Source: Erysipelotrichia bacterium (GTDB lineage: Bacteria > Bacillota_I > Bacilli_A > Erysipelotrichales > Erysipelotrichaceae). From it: 64,000 nt of DNA. Position numbers and translations under genes: made by a program. The stretch is taken from assembly GCA_012520255.1 (NCBI GenBank), contig JAAYOQ010000015.1, positions 32,926-96,925 on the forward strand, in the 5' to 3' direction. The notes below the pieces were generated by a model. The model worked only from the letters and a program-made list of their open reading frames with translations. It was not told the origin of the DNA and searched no databases. Position 1 is the first letter of the stretch, and every line of letters begins with the position of its first letter. Of the stretch, positions 53,484 to 62,946 are shown in pieces.

Positions 53484-54919
53484 AGATATTAAAGAAGTTT
53501 TTGAAATTATTATTAGTAACATTGTGCATACTGATTTCTTTCAGTACTTTTCAATCTGAAAGAAATGTATTAGCTGATGATGAAGACTTTGAAAATAATT
53601 ATGAATATTATTGTGATTTGTGTTCAACGCAAACGCAATTGAGTGACGAGCAAAAGCAGACTTGTATTCGTTTTAGAAAATATGAACAGCAAAAACAAGA
53701 TGAATTAAAAGATTTGATTAATGAAACTGCTGCTAATTTAAAAAATCTGAAAGCCAATATTTTATCTGAAGGAAAAAGGATTGCCCAATTCAATGATAAA
53801 ATTGCTTCACTTGAAAAGGAGATTAAGGCAATTCAGAATACAATTATAGTTTTGGAAGAAAATATAGAAGAATTAAATATCCAGATTGAAGAAAGAAAAA
53901 TTAAAATTGAAAATTTAAATAATCAGATCAAAGAAAGAATGGCGGCATCTCAATCTAATGTTAGAACCAGTTCTTACATCAGGTTCATTATGGGTGCAGA
54001 TAGCTTTATTGATTTATTAAGAAGAATAAGTGCCATCGCTGAAATCAGTGATTATGATATGTTTAAGATTGAAGAGATGCAGAAGGAAAAAGATTTGTTG
54101 CAGATTGATGTTGATAATCTAGAAATTCAAAAGAATAATTTATTTATACAACAGACATCTTTGGAGACTCAAAAGAATGGTTTAGAAAAACTAAAGGCTG
54201 CAGCTTTGGAGTTAATGGAAGAGTTTCAAAGAAAAGAAGCTGAATTCCAACAACAGATGGATGCATTAGAAAAAGATTATTCTGAACTTGAAAAAAGGAT
54301 TGATGAAATCGATGCAGCTATCAATGCTTTATACCCATCTAATGGCTTTGCTCCATTCTTTAAAAATACATCATTCTGGATTTCTGCAGGCTGCTATTAT
54401 TATCAAAGTGGTGGATTTCATGCAGCGATAGATGCGGCAGTAAGAATTGGAGTAAATATATACCCGGTTGGCAATGGAGTGGTAGTTGATGCAAGAGGAG
54501 GATGTGCATACAATGGTGGCTATTATGGCAATACCTGCAACTGGGGTCGAGGCAACTATGTTTTCATCTTAGTTTTAATCAACGATGAATACTATTTTAT
54601 TCAATATGACCATTTAAAAGACATCTACGTTAAAGTTGGTGATATCGTTTATCAGGGAAGAACAGTAATGGGTACAACGGGAAATAGTGGCAGTTCTTCA
54701 GGGCCACATTTACATTTCGCGATTACCTATTTAGGTACAACATCTACAACTACTGTTAAAAAGATTCTTAATGATTTTAAACGTTATAACAATACTTTTG
54801 GATTGTCTTATCATATCAAAAATTCATGTGCTAACAGAGGATGGGCAGCTCCGTGCTTTGTAAACCCTACTGATATCTACGGATATCGTTACGGCAAATA
54901 TTATTGGGTAGGTAGTTAG
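53480..54919 (+). CDS. PcsB/CwlO-like murein hydrolase with M23 domain
   Basis: 479 residues from ATG at 53480 (ATGA overlap with ftsX). A signal peptide (MKILKKFLKLLLVTLCILIS) leads to a Cys-containing segment, then a coiled coil of about 200 residues (about 55-270, with EKEIKAIQNTIIVLEENIEE), then an M23 (LytM/EnvC) domain. The metal ligands are kept: H314 and D318 in FHAAID, H410 and H412 in GPHLHF. Thus it may be an active endopeptidase, not only an activator. An unusual insertion holds C342 and C353, able to form a disulfide. Almost certainly the FtsEX-controlled wall hydrolase. Confidence 0.9.
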   Translation: MKILKKFLKLLLVTLCILISFSTFQSERNVLADDEDFENNYEYYCDLCSTQTQLSDEQKQTCIRFRKYEQQKQDELKDLINETAANLKNLKANILSEGKRIAQFNDKIASLEKEIKAIQNTIIVLEENIEELNIQIEERKIKIENLNNQIKERMAASQSNVRTSSYIRFIMGADSFIDLLRRISAIAEISDYDMFKIEEMQKEKDLLQIDVDNLEIQKNNLFIQQTSLETQKNGLEKLKAAALELMEEFQRKEAEFQQQMDALEKDYSELEKRIDEIDAAINALYPSNGFAPFFKNTSFWISAGCYYYQSGGFHAAIDAAVRIGVNIYPVGNGVVVDARGGCAYNGGYYGNTCNWGRGNYVFILVLINDEYYFIQYDHLKDIYVKVGDIVYQGRTVMGTTGNSGSSSGPHLHFAITYLGTTSTTTVKKILNDFKRYNNTFGLSYHIKNSCANRGWAAPCFVNPTDIYGYRYGKYYWVGS

Positions 54920-54943
54920 GTGCAACTTGTTGCACCTTTTTTA
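54918..54943 (+). terminator. Terminator of the ftsEX operon
   Basis: AGGTGCAA and TTGCACCT form a perfect stem over a CTTG-like turn, then TTTTTT. Confidence 0.85.
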
Positions 54944-54972
54944 TTGTGCTAAAATGTTAAAAGGTGATTTAT

Positions 54973-56385
54973 ATGAGGAATTTTTTAAAGGGTTTATTTA
55001 AAGTATTATTGGTTGTTTTGCTATGTACTGCAACCTTTATAGGTGGGATGTTTGTGGGCAGCTATGTCAGTGGAACAGCATTGGATAGAAAGTTTGCCAC
55101 TTTACAGGCGGTACATGAAATTATGCTGACGGAGTTTTATTTTGGTCAGGATTCTGATGAATACAGTCAGCAGCTGGTTGATGATGCTATTTATGGAATG
55201 GTCAGAGCACAGGGAGATATTCATACAGAATATATGAGTGCTAGTGAATTGGCTCAATTTACAGGTTCTTTAGAATCATCATTTGTCGGAATTGGTGTTA
55301 CTTATACAGTTGTCGATGACCAGATATTGGTTGTTAGTGTGATTCGTTCTTCTCCTGCTGAAGCAAGTGGAGTATTAGCGGGTGATATTATTGTCGCTGT
55401 GGATGGGGAAAGTGTAGAATCAATAGGTATAGACAATATTGCCGATAGAATAAAAGGAAAAGTTGGTACTGAAGTAGTAGTAACAGTTTTAAGAGAAAAT
55501 GAAACAATTGATATTCCAATTATTAGAAATACTATTTCTAATACAGTATTTTCTGAAATAGTTGATGGTATTGGAATTATCACCTTAACTTCTTTCTCTG
55601 ATGGAACAGGTAAGGAATTTAAAAATCATCTAGATTACCTAAAAGAACACAATGTAACAAGGATTATTATAGATTTAAGAGATAATGGAGGCGGATATGC
55701 TTCAACTCTAAATACAATCGCTTCTTATTTCTTAGATAAGGGAGATATTGTCATGAGAGAGTATGACAGAGAAGGAAATGAAATTCTAGATATCGCTACT
55801 GCTGGAAATAAATACAATTATGATAAGATCATTCTTCTAGCCAATGGCTACACAGCAAGTAGTTCAGAAGTATTTATTTTAGCGATGAAAGAGCACTGTA
55901 ATGCCATCATAGTGGGTGAGACAACTTATGGAAAAGGAGTTGCTCAGGTTACCAGAATGTTAATGGATGGCAGTGCAATTAAATATACAGATTTAATCTG
56001 GAAAAGCAGCAATGGCGTCTATATTGGTGGAACAGGTATAGCTCCTGATTATGAGATAAAATTACATGATGTTCTGTATATGAATTATCTGACTATTGAT
56101 GAAGGTGTGTTTTATCACTATGATACCGTTTCTGATAAGGTTGCCCAAATGCAATCGATGCTGGATTTCTTAGGATATGGAGTCGATAGAAGGGATGGTT
56201 ATTTTTCGCAAATGACTAAAGAAGCACTGATTTCTTTCCAGACAGATAGAGGAATTGAAGTTACTGGCATTTTGGATGAAGTTTGTGCCAGTGCTTTAAA
56301 TAGTTCGGTTGTTAGAGCTTGGCAGCTTGAAACTGAAAAATATGACACGCAAATGAATTATGCATTAGATTTAATCAAGCAATAG
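54973..56385 (+). CDS. Carboxy-terminal processing protease, S41 family
   Basis: 470 residues from ATG at 54973, after AAAAGGTG. N-terminal membrane anchor ([19 protein letters not shown]), a PDZ domain (about 90-170, with [20 protein letters not shown]), then the S41 core with S296 in GYTASSSE and K321 in YGKGVAQ. The Ser-Lys spacing of 25 equals that of Bacillus CtpB. A peptidoglycan-binding domain ends the protein (about 390-445). Acts outside the membrane. Synteny with ftsEX and uvrB matches many Firmicutes. Confidence 0.92.
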   Translation: MRNFLKGLFKVLLVVLLCTATFIGGMFVGSYVSGTALDRKFATLQAVHEIMLTEFYFGQDSDEYSQQLVDDAIYGMVRAQGDIHTEYMSASELAQFTGSLESSFVGIGVTYTVVDDQILVVSVIRSSPAEASGVLAGDIIVAVDGESVESIGIDNIADRIKGKVGTEVVVTVLRENETIDIPIIRNTISNTVFSEIVDGIGIITLTSFSDGTGKEFKNHLDYLKEHNVTRIIIDLRDNGGGYASTLNTIASYFLDKGDIVMREYDREGNEILDIATAGNKYNYDKIILLANGYTASSSEVFILAMKEHCNAIIVGETTYGKGVAQVTRMLMDGSAIKYTDLIWKSSNGVYIGGTGIAPDYEIKLHDVLYMNYLTIDEGVFYHYDTVSDKVAQMQSMLDFLGYGVDRRDGYFSQMTKEALISFQTDRGIEVTGILDEVCASALNSSVVRAWQLETEKYDTQMNYALDLIKQ

Positions 56386-56398
56386 ATAACAAAGTTCT

Positions 56399-56427
56399 AA
56401 AGTTCAGTGAAAACTGGACTTTTTATT
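56399..56427 (+). terminator. Terminator of the S41 protease gene
   Basis: AAAGTTCAGT and ACTGGACTTT pair (one G-U) around a GAAA tetraloop, then TTTTT. Confidence 0.85.
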
Positions 56428-56459
56428 TGTTCAGGTTATTAAGGATAGAAGTATTGGTG

Positions 56460-56472
56460 TATAATATGCATA
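56460..56472 (+). promoter_or_regulatory. -10 box six bases from ATG of uvrB (predicted leaderless start)
   Basis: GTG-TATAAT (hexamer 56460-56465) is followed by ATGCAT and then ATG at 56472. No ribosome site lies at normal distance from either ATG. No DinR/LexA-type box is visible. Confidence 0.5.
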
Positions 56473-58451
56473 TGGGAAAATTTCAATTAGTTAGCAACTA
56501 TACTCCTAAGGGAGATCAACCTAAAGCAATAGAACAGTTAGTTACAGGCTTAAAAGAAAATAAAAAGTATCAGGTTCTTTTAGGAGCAACGGGCACTGGG
56601 AAAACTTTTACTGTGGCTAATGTGATTGAAAAAATTAATAAACCTACTTTAGTATTTGTACATAATAAGACTTTAGCGGGACAATTGTATTCAGAGTTAA
56701 AAGAACTTTTTCCTAATAATCATGTGGAATATTTTGTTTCAAATTTTGATTATTATCAACCGGAAGCCTATTTGCCAAAAACGGATACCTATATTGAGAA
56801 AAACTCGATGATCAATGAAGAGTTAGATATGTTACGTTTAGCAGCTTATAATGCAGTTTTAGAACACCGTGATACAATAATTGTCGCTTCTGTTGCCTGT
56901 ATTTATGCTTCAAGTGACCCTAATCAATATAAAGATTTATTTTTTACGATAAAAACTAATCAGAAAATCACAAGAAAAGATTTATTGATGATGCTGGTAG
57001 ATAGACAATATAGTCGCAATGATATTGAACAGAAAAGAGGGACTTTCAGGTTAAGAGGAGACGTCATCGATGTAAGTCTGGGTCATACGGACAACTATTT
57101 TTTAAGAATAGAGCTGTTTGATGATGAAATTGAAAGAATCAGTGAAATAGACACTATTACCAATAAAACTTTAGAATACTATACTGTTTACAATATTTTT
57201 CCAGCTACCGGCTATGCAAAAAGTAAGGACGATATTCTCAAAGCTTGTGAAAATATTGAAATTGAATTGGAAGAAAGATTAGATTATTTCGAAAAAGAAG
57301 GAAAACTTTTAGAAAAACAGAGATTGGAACAGCGATGCACTTATGATTTGGAAGCTTTAAGAGAATTTGGAGTATGTCCAGGAATAGAAAACTATTCTCG
57401 TCATTTGGAATTTAGAGAACCAGGATCAAAACCTTGGACTTTGTTTGATTATTTTGGTGATGATTTTTTAATGATTATAGATGAATCGCATGTTTCAATT
57501 CCTCAAGTCAGGGGTATGTATAATGGGGATAGAAGTAGAAAAGAAACTTTGGTTAATTATGGCTTTAGACTGCCTAGCGCTTTAGATAATCGACCATTAA
57601 GATTTAATGAATTTGAAAAAGCGATCAATCAGGTTATTTGTGTCAGTGCGACACCTGGAGATTATGAATTGAATAAGGTAAACGGCGAAGTAGTTGAACA
57701 GATCATTCGTCCAACAGGTTTATTAGATCCGGAAGTAGAAGTCCGTCCTTCAAAAGGACAAATCGATGATTTGGCTTACGAAATTGATTTAAGAGTCGAA
57801 AGAAAAGAAAGAGTTTTAATAACCACTTTAACTGTCAGAATGGCTGAAGAATTAACAAAATATCTACATAATAGAATGTATAAAGTGGCATATTTGCATC
57901 ATGAGACCAAAACCTTAGAAAGAACAGAAATTATTCGTGATTTAAGAAAAGGCAAATACGATGTTTTAGTTGGTATAAACCTGCTTAGAGAAGGCCTGGA
58001 TATTCCAGAAGTTTCTTTAGTTGCCATTATTGATGCTGATAAAGAAGGGTTTTTGAGAAGTGAAAGAAGTTTAATTCAGACTATCGGTCGCGCTGCCAGA
58101 AATAGCAACGGCAAAGTAATCATGTATGGAGATAATATTACTGGTTCTATGTCTCGAGCAATTGAGGAAACAAATCGTCGCAGAAAGATTCAAAAGAAGT
58201 TTAATGAAGAAAATGGTATTATTCCAACAACTATCAAAAAAGAAATAAGAGAGCCAATTCGTTCAAAAGAAACTCATGAAATGGCGATTAAATATATGAG
58301 CAAAAAGATTAAAAAACAATCAAGAGCAGAGACAGAGCAATTATTAGTAAGATTAGATAAAGAAATGAGAGAAGCAGCCAGAATTTTAGACTTTGAAAGA
58401 GCTGCTCAGTTAAGAGATATGATATTAGAAATCAAAGGAGAATCAGGGTGA
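56472..58451 (+). CDS. uvrB: Excinuclease ABC subunit B
   Basis: 659 residues from ATG at 56472; ATG at 56466 would add two residues and TTG/GTG at 56454-56457 a few more. Damage-verifying helicase of nucleotide excision repair. Walker A is GATGTGKT near 40, the beta-hairpin region [20 protein letters not shown] near 90, DEAD-like IDESHVS near 340, helicase motif [11 protein letters not shown] near 540, and a C-terminal UVR domain that binds UvrC. uvrA is not downstream; maf is. Confidence 0.95.
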   Translation: MGKFQLVSNYTPKGDQPKAIEQLVTGLKENKKYQVLLGATGTGKTFTVANVIEKINKPTLVFVHNKTLAGQLYSELKELFPNNHVEYFVSNFDYYQPEAYLPKTDTYIEKNSMINEELDMLRLAAYNAVLEHRDTIIVASVACIYASSDPNQYKDLFFTIKTNQKITRKDLLMMLVDRQYSRNDIEQKRGTFRLRGDVIDVSLGHTDNYFLRIELFDDEIERISEIDTITNKTLEYYTVYNIFPATGYAKSKDDILKACENIEIELEERLDYFEKEGKLLEKQRLEQRCTYDLEALREFGVCPGIENYSRHLEFREPGSKPWTLFDYFGDDFLMIIDESHVSIPQVRGMYNGDRSRKETLVNYGFRLPSALDNRPLRFNEFEKAINQVICVSATPGDYELNKVNGEVVEQIIRPTGLLDPEVEVRPSKGQIDDLAYEIDLRVERKERVLITTLTVRMAEELTKYLHNRMYKVAYLHHETKTLERTEIIRDLRKGKYDVLVGINLLREGLDIPEVSLVAIIDADKEGFLRSERSLIQTIGRAARNSNGKVIMYGDNITGSMSRAIEETNRRRKIQKKFNEENGIIPTTIKKEIREPIRSKETHEMAIKYMSKKIKKQSRAETEQLLVRLDKEMREAARILDFERAAQLRDMILEIKGESG

Positions 58452-59005
58452 AAAAATTAATATTAGCCAGCAAGTCACCTAGAAGGAAAGAATTATTAGA
58501 ATTATTGGGTTTTGATTTTGATGTCGTTGTATCAGAAGTAAATGAAGTAGCTTCCAATGATTTATCACCTGAGGAACTAGTAAAAGCTTTAGCTTATCAG
58601 AAGGCTAAAGCTGTCTTTGAAATGCATCCTGACAAGGTTGTTTTAGGCAGTGATACGATCGTAGTAGTCGATGATGTGATTTTAGGAAAACCCAAAAACC
58701 AAAAACAGGCTAAAGAGATGATGCTGAAAATGAAAAACAGAGAACATTATGTCATTACTGGTGTCGCTGTTTTATCAGACAGAGAGGATGTTATTTTTTC
58801 TGATACCTCAATTGTTCATTTTAATGATATTGCAGAAAAAGAAATTGATGAGTATATTACAACATCCGAGCCTTATGATAAAGCTGGCGGATACGCAATT
58901 CAAGGTTGGGCGGCAAGATATATTTCAGCTATTGAAGGCAACTTTTATACAATAATGGGTTTACCACTTGACAAAGTATTTAAAACAATAAATAAAATGT
59001 TATAA
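58448..59005 (+). CDS. maf: Maf-family nucleoside triphosphate pyrophosphatase
   Basis: 185 residues from GTG at 58448, overlapping the uvrB stop by four bases; GGAG is eight bases upstream. Hydrolyses dTTP, UTP and modified pyrimidine triphosphates and affects septum formation. Seen: [12 protein letters not shown] near 4-15, [17 protein letters not shown] near 67, and [17 protein letters not shown] near 140, with the catalytic Asp in the middle block. All family blocks are intact. Confidence 0.93.
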   Translation: MKKLILASKSPRRKELLELLGFDFDVVVSEVNEVASNDLSPEELVKALAYQKAKAVFEMHPDKVVLGSDTIVVVDDVILGKPKNQKQAKEMMLKMKNREHYVITGVAVLSDREDVIFSDTSIVHFNDIAEKEIDEYITTSEPYDKAGGYAIQGWAARYISAIEGNFYTIMGLPLDKVFKTINKML

Positions 59006-59028
59006 TTGCTTTACAGGAGTAAAGCATG
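58998..59028 (+). promoter_or_regulatory. Extended -10 and hairpin holding the MATE gene ribosome site
   Basis: TGTTATAAT (58998-59006) is followed by TGCTTTAC (59007-59014), loop AGGA, GTAAAGCA (59019-59026). The perfect 8-bp stem carries the Shine-Dalgarno AGGAG in loop and stem and includes the A of the start codon. A transcript from this promoter would begin inside the 5' arm and lack the stem. Confidence 0.55.
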
Positions 59029-60378
59029 AGTAAAAAATCTAGCGTTACATTGACCGAAGGCAACATTTTTAAACAATTATTAAAATATGTTTGGCCTATA
59101 ATGCTGGCTAATGTTTTTGAGCAGGTCTATAATTTGACAAATGCAATGATTGTCGGAAATTATGTTTCTAAAGAGGCGTTAAGTGCAGTTAGTTCCTGTA
59201 GTATAATTTCCAATATATATAATCTTTTTTTTCATGGTTTAGGGCTTGGGGCAGGCATAGTTGTTGCAACATATGTTGGAGCTAAAGATAAAAGGAAAAT
59301 TAAAGAGTCAATTGAAACAAGTTTAGTAATAGCAACCTTTGGTGGCCTACTTTTAACAGTTGTTTCTTATATCTGTATTCCCTATTTAATGAATGTCAGC
59401 AATATCAAAGTTGAACTATATGATTTGGCATATAGTTATTTAAGCATATATGTTTTAGGTACAGCTTCTTCATTAACATACATGATGTGTTTCTTCATAT
59501 TAAGAAGTATTGGTGATTCAAAAACTCCATTAAAATACCTGATACTTTCCTGTTTTTTGAATTTGGCATTAGGTGTTATTTTTGTAAGGGTATTAGATTT
59601 AAGTGTTACAGGAACAGCTTTAGCGACAATAATTTCTCAATTTGTGGTCGATATTTTATGTTTAAATAAAATACTATCTTTAGAAGAAGTCCAGTTTAAT
59701 TTCAAAAACATTGATTTTAATTGGAAAATTTTTGGAAAGATTTGTAGTTTAGCAGTTCCGGCAGGTATTCAAAATATGCTGATTGCGATAAGCACGATGA
59801 TGATTCAATCTTATATAAATCTACTTCCAAATGAATATATTGCCGGCATTGGAGTAGCAAATAAAATTGCAGTCTTTGCTTATATTCCAATGGGAGCAGT
59901 TGCAACTGTAACTATCAATATGGTTTCTCAAAATATGGGAGCCAAAGAATATAAACGAGCTCAAGAGGTCATCAAACAAAGCATCAAAATATGTAATATT
60001 ATTACTTTGATAAGCAGTACATTCTTATTTGTTTCGGCACCTTTCTGGGTAAGTCTATTTAATAAAGATCCACTAATTATTTCTGCTGGAGCAATGGCAG
60101 TAAGAATAACAGTATATAGCTATATTCCTCTTGGCTGGTCGCATGTTTATCATGGTGCTATCAGGGGAGCCGGAAATGTCAGAGGACCAATGTTAATAGC
60201 GATTTTTACTCAGTGTATAAGTCGATATTTATTTGTATATTTTGGATTACAGCTGTTACCAAAAAATGTATATATTATCTATACGTCATCAGCCTTTGGT
60301 TTTACTTTAGCCGGAATAGTTGCCAGTCTGTATTTTCATAACAGCAAATGGACGAAAGACAAAATGTTAAGAGCTTAG
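59026..60378 (+). CDS. MATE family efflux protein
   Basis: 450 residues and twelve helices in two similar halves. The N-terminal GNIFKQLLKYVWPIMLANVF and VSKEALSAVSSCSIISNIYN blocks and the second-half LAVPAGIQNMLIAISTMMIQ block are typical of the MATE/DinF superfamily, which exports organic cations or drugs in exchange for Na or protons. Substrate unknown. It follows maf by 20 bases; a hairpin masks its ribosome site. Ends in a terminator before the zinc operon. Confidence 0.9.
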   Translation: MSKKSSVTLTEGNIFKQLLKYVWPIMLANVFEQVYNLTNAMIVGNYVSKEALSAVSSCSIISNIYNLFFHGLGLGAGIVVATYVGAKDKRKIKESIETSLVIATFGGLLLTVVSYICIPYLMNVSNIKVELYDLAYSYLSIYVLGTASSLTYMMCFFILRSIGDSKTPLKYLILSCFLNLALGVIFVRVLDLSVTGTALATIISQFVVDILCLNKILSLEEVQFNFKNIDFNWKIFGKICSLAVPAGIQNMLIAISTMMIQSYINLLPNEYIAGIGVANKIAVFAYIPMGAVATVTINMVSQNMGAKEYKRAQEVIKQSIKICNIITLISSTFLFVSAPFWVSLFNKDPLIISAGAMAVRITVYSYIPLGWSHVYHGAIRGAGNVRGPMLIAIFTQCISRYLFVYFGLQLLPKNVYIIYTSSAFGFTLAGIVASLYFHNSKWTKDKMLRA

Positions 60379-60406
60379 AAACTATCAAAATGAAGATAGT
60401 TTTTTC
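60379..60406 (+). terminator. Terminator of the MATE gene
   Basis: AAACTATC and GATAGTTT form a perfect stem over AAAATGAA, then T-run. It begins right after the stop codon. Confidence 0.8.
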
Positions 60407-60461
60407 TTGACAAGGAAGAATAAGGTGCTACAATTGATTTAACGATTGAACAAATGTTCAA
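60407..60461 (+). promoter_or_regulatory. Promoter and ArsR/SmtB-type operator of the zinc efflux operon
   Basis: TTGACA (60407-60412), 16 bases, TACAAT (60429-60434). Beginning about five bases after the expected start site is TTGAACAAATGTTCAA (60446-60461), a palindrome matching the TGAACA-N-TGTTCA core bound by SmtB/CzrA/CadC repressors. Confidence 0.8.
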
Positions 60462-60479
60462 ATGAGGAGAAGGATATTT

Positions 60480-60698
60480 ATGAAAAAAAGTTATAAAATA
60501 GAAGTGGATTGTGCAGCCTGTGCTATCAAAATGGAAGATGCTGCAAAAAATACAATTGGAGTAAAAGATGCTACTGTTAATTTTATGACTCAAAAGATGA
60601 TTGTTGATTTTGAAGATGGTGCAGAAAAAGAAGATGTAATGCAAGAAATATTAATCAACTGTAAAAAAGTTGATAGAGATTGTGAGATTTATTTATAA
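60480..60698 (+). CDS. Free-standing HMA metal-binding protein
   Basis: 72 residues from ATG at 60480, with an AGGAGAAGGA site. A ferredoxin-like heavy-metal-associated domain with the metal motif DCAACAIKME (cysteines at 12 and 15), then GVKDATVNFMTQKMIVDFE. The DCAxC form is that found at the start of zinc/cadmium ATPases. It stops just before the ATPase start, so it is the detached N-terminal metal domain or a chaperone for that pump. Confidence 0.85.
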   Translation: MKKSYKIEVDCAACAIKMEDAAKNTIGVKDATVNFMTQKMIVDFEDGAEKEDVMQEILINCKKVDRDCEIYL

Positions 60699-62582
60699 AT
60701 GAATAAAAAACAAAAGAAAATACTGATAAGGATTATCTTGTCAGCTATTTTATTAACAATATTACAGATACTTAAAATAGAAGGAGTATCAGGGTTTTTA
60801 CTAAACCTGATTCCTTATTTTTTGATAGGTTATGATGTGCTTGTTAAGGCTTTTAAAGGTATATTGGATCGTCAACCCTTTGATGAGAATTTTCTGATGG
60901 CCATCGCGACAGTTGGAGCAATTTTTTTAAAAGACTTCAGTGAAGCTATTGCCGTAATGCTTTTTTATCAGCTTGGTGAATTGTTTCAAAGCTATGCGAT
61001 TGGAAAAAGTAGAAAAAGTATCAGTGCTTTAATGGATATCAGACCAGATTATGTCAATGTTGAAGAAGATGGCAAACTTGTAATCGCTGATCCCTATGAA
61101 GTAGAAAAGGGAACAATTATTACGGTTTTACCAGGAGAAAAGGTTCCAATAGATGGTGTGATAATAGAAGGTCAATCGGTTCTGGATGTAATCGCTCTGA
61201 CTGGTGAATCAATGCCTGTAGAGGTAAATATTGATGATGAAATATTATCAGGAAGTGTAAATATTTCTGGGTTGCTTAAAGTAAAAACAACTAAAGAGTT
61301 TGAAGAATCTACCGCCAGTAAAATATTGGATTTAGTAGAAAATGCCAGTAACCTGAAAAGTAAAAGTGAAAACTTTATCAGTAAGTTTGCCAGAGTATAT
61401 ACTCCAATAGTTGTTTATAGTGCATTAGCTTTGGCGATAGTTGGCCCTTTAATAAGTTTTTTAACTGATAGAAATGTAGAACTTTTAAAATGGGCATATA
61501 GAGCTTTAACATTTTTAGTTATTTCCTGTCCCTGTGCTTTGGTCATTTCCATACCGCTAAGTTTTTTTGCTGGACTTGGAACAGCCAGCAGTAAAGGAAT
61601 TTTAATAAAAGGTTCTAATTATTTAGAAACACTTGCTAAGGTGAAAATGTTGATGATGGATAAAACAGGAACACTTACCAAAGGTGTTTTTGCAGTGAAT
61701 GATATACATCATAGTGAAGATGACGATTATCTTCTGATGTTGGCGGCATATGGAGAGTATTATTCAAACCATCCAATTGCCAAGTGCATTACCAAGGAAT
61801 ATGGTAAGGAAATTGATGAAAAAAGAATCAGTGATATAAAAGAAATTGCTGGCCAAGGAATTATCTGTCACTATCAGGGAAAGCAGTTAGCGGTTGGAAA
61901 TGATAAGTTAATGCAAATGTTAGAAATAGACTATCAAAAATGTAAAAGTGTTGGAACTATTGTTCATGTAAGCCTTAAAGATGAGTATTTAGGTCATCTG
62001 GTAATAAATGATGTCCTTAAGGAAAATACCATAACAGCAATTGAACAACTAAAAGATATTGGTGTCAAAGATATCTATATGCTGACTGGCGATAATGAAA
62101 AGGTAGCTAAAGATGTAGCTGAAAAAGTAAAAATAGAAAAGATTCATTATCAGCTTTTGCCAAATGATAAATTAGAATTGGTTAAAAAAGTAATAAATGA
62201 AAAACCTGCTGATCAGAAACTGGCTTTTGTAGGGGATGGCATAAATGATGCTCCAGCTTTGGCAATGGCGGATATTGGAATTGCCATGGGAGCTTTGGGA
62301 AGTGATGCCGCTATTGAGGCAGCGGATGTTGTCTTGATGGATGATGATCTGTTGAAACTGGTTGAAGCAATTAAACTCAGTAAAAGAACTTTAATAATTG
62401 TCTATCAGAATATTATTTTAGCGATAACAGTTAAAGTTGGAAGTCTGATATTGGGAGCATTTGGCTATGCTGGTATGTGGCTGGCAATATTTGCTGATGT
62501 TGGGGTGATGGTTATGGCGGTATTAAATGCGATGAGAATAATGCTGATAAAAAATAAAAGGAGAGAAAAATTAAATGGCTAA
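60699..62582 (+). CDS. Zinc/cadmium-exporting P1B-type ATPase
   Basis: 627 residues. Exports Zn, Cd or Pb from the cytoplasm. Seen: TGES phosphatase loop near 167, membrane metal site ISCPCAL with C277 and C279, phosphorylated D321 in DKTGTLTKG, and GDGINDAPALAMADIGIAMG near 510. The lysine in the helix reading AITVKVGSLILG and the aspartate in FADVGVMVMAVLNAMR are the P1B-2 (Zn/Cd/Pb) signature. Unlike most relatives the protein itself has no N-terminal HMA domain; that domain is the preceding gene. Overlaps the regulator gene by eight bases. Confidence 0.93.
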   Translation: MNKKQKKILIRIILSAILLTILQILKIEGVSGFLLNLIPYFLIGYDVLVKAFKGILDRQPFDENFLMAIATVGAIFLKDFSEAIAVMLFYQLGELFQSYAIGKSRKSISALMDIRPDYVNVEEDGKLVIADPYEVEKGTIITVLPGEKVPIDGVIIEGQSVLDVIALTGESMPVEVNIDDEILSGSVNISGLLKVKTTKEFEESTASKILDLVENASNLKSKSENFISKFARVYTPIVVYSALALAIVGPLISFLTDRNVELLKWAYRALTFLVISCPCALVISIPLSFFAGLGTASSKGILIKGSNYLETLAKVKMLMMDKTGTLTKGVFAVNDIHHSEDDDYLLMLAAYGEYYSNHPIAKCITKEYGKEIDEKRISDIKEIAGQGIICHYQGKQLAVGNDKLMQMLEIDYQKCKSVGTIVHVSLKDEYLGHLVINDVLKENTITAIEQLKDIGVKDIYMLTGDNEKVAKDVAEKVKIEKIHYQLLPNDKLELVKKVINEKPADQKLAFVGDGINDAPALAMADIGIAMGALGSDAAIEAADVVLMDDDLLKLVEAIKLSKRTLIIVYQNIILAITVKVGSLILGAFGYAGMWLAIFADVGVMVMAVLNAMRIMLIKNKRREKLNG

Positions 62583-62871
62583 CAAAAAAATGGAAGAAAA
62601 TATGCTTTATGATTTAGCAGATTTGTTTAAACTGTTTGGTGATTCAACCAGAATAAGAATTTTATATGCCCTTTATGAAAAAGAACTTTCAGTAAGTGAA
62701 ATTGCTGAAGAATTAAAAATGACTGTTTCAGCTGTTTCTCATCAACTAAGAGTTTTAAAGCAGGGCAAGTTAGTAAAATCTAAAAGAGACGGGAAGCAGA
62801 TTTATTATTCTTTAGATGATAATCATGTTAAAACTATTATTGCGATGGGAAGAGAGCATATTGAGGAATAG
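62575..62871 (+). CDS. ArsR/SmtB family zinc-responsive repressor
   Basis: 98 residues. Winged helix with LADLFKLFGDSTRIRILYAL (13-32) and MTVSAVSHQLRVL (49-61) as the recognition helix. The alpha5 metal site is complete: D82, H84, H95 and E98 match the spacing of D104, H106, H117, E120 in SmtB. There is no cysteine in the protein, so the alpha3N cadmium/lead site of CadC is absent. It should sense zinc (or cobalt) and release the operator at 60446-60461 when loaded. Confidence 0.92.
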   Translation: MANKKMEENMLYDLADLFKLFGDSTRIRILYALYEKELSVSEIAEELKMTVSAVSHQLRVLKQGKLVKSKRDGKQIYYSLDDNHVKTIIAMGREHIEE

Positions 62872-62946
62872 TACAGATGATATTTTTTACATCCTATTTA
62901 CAGATTATTCCCTTATAATAATAAGGAGAACGGAGGGTAATGACTA

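Noticed and set aside
58968..59006. TTGACA at 58968 as the -35 partner of TATAAT at 59001
   Set aside because: The spacing is 27 bases, far beyond the usual 16-18; the extended -10 motif is the better explanation.
62867..62925. Hairpin GGAATA...TATTCC after the zinc regulator gene
   Set aside because: The stem is six bases with a very large loop and no following T-run.
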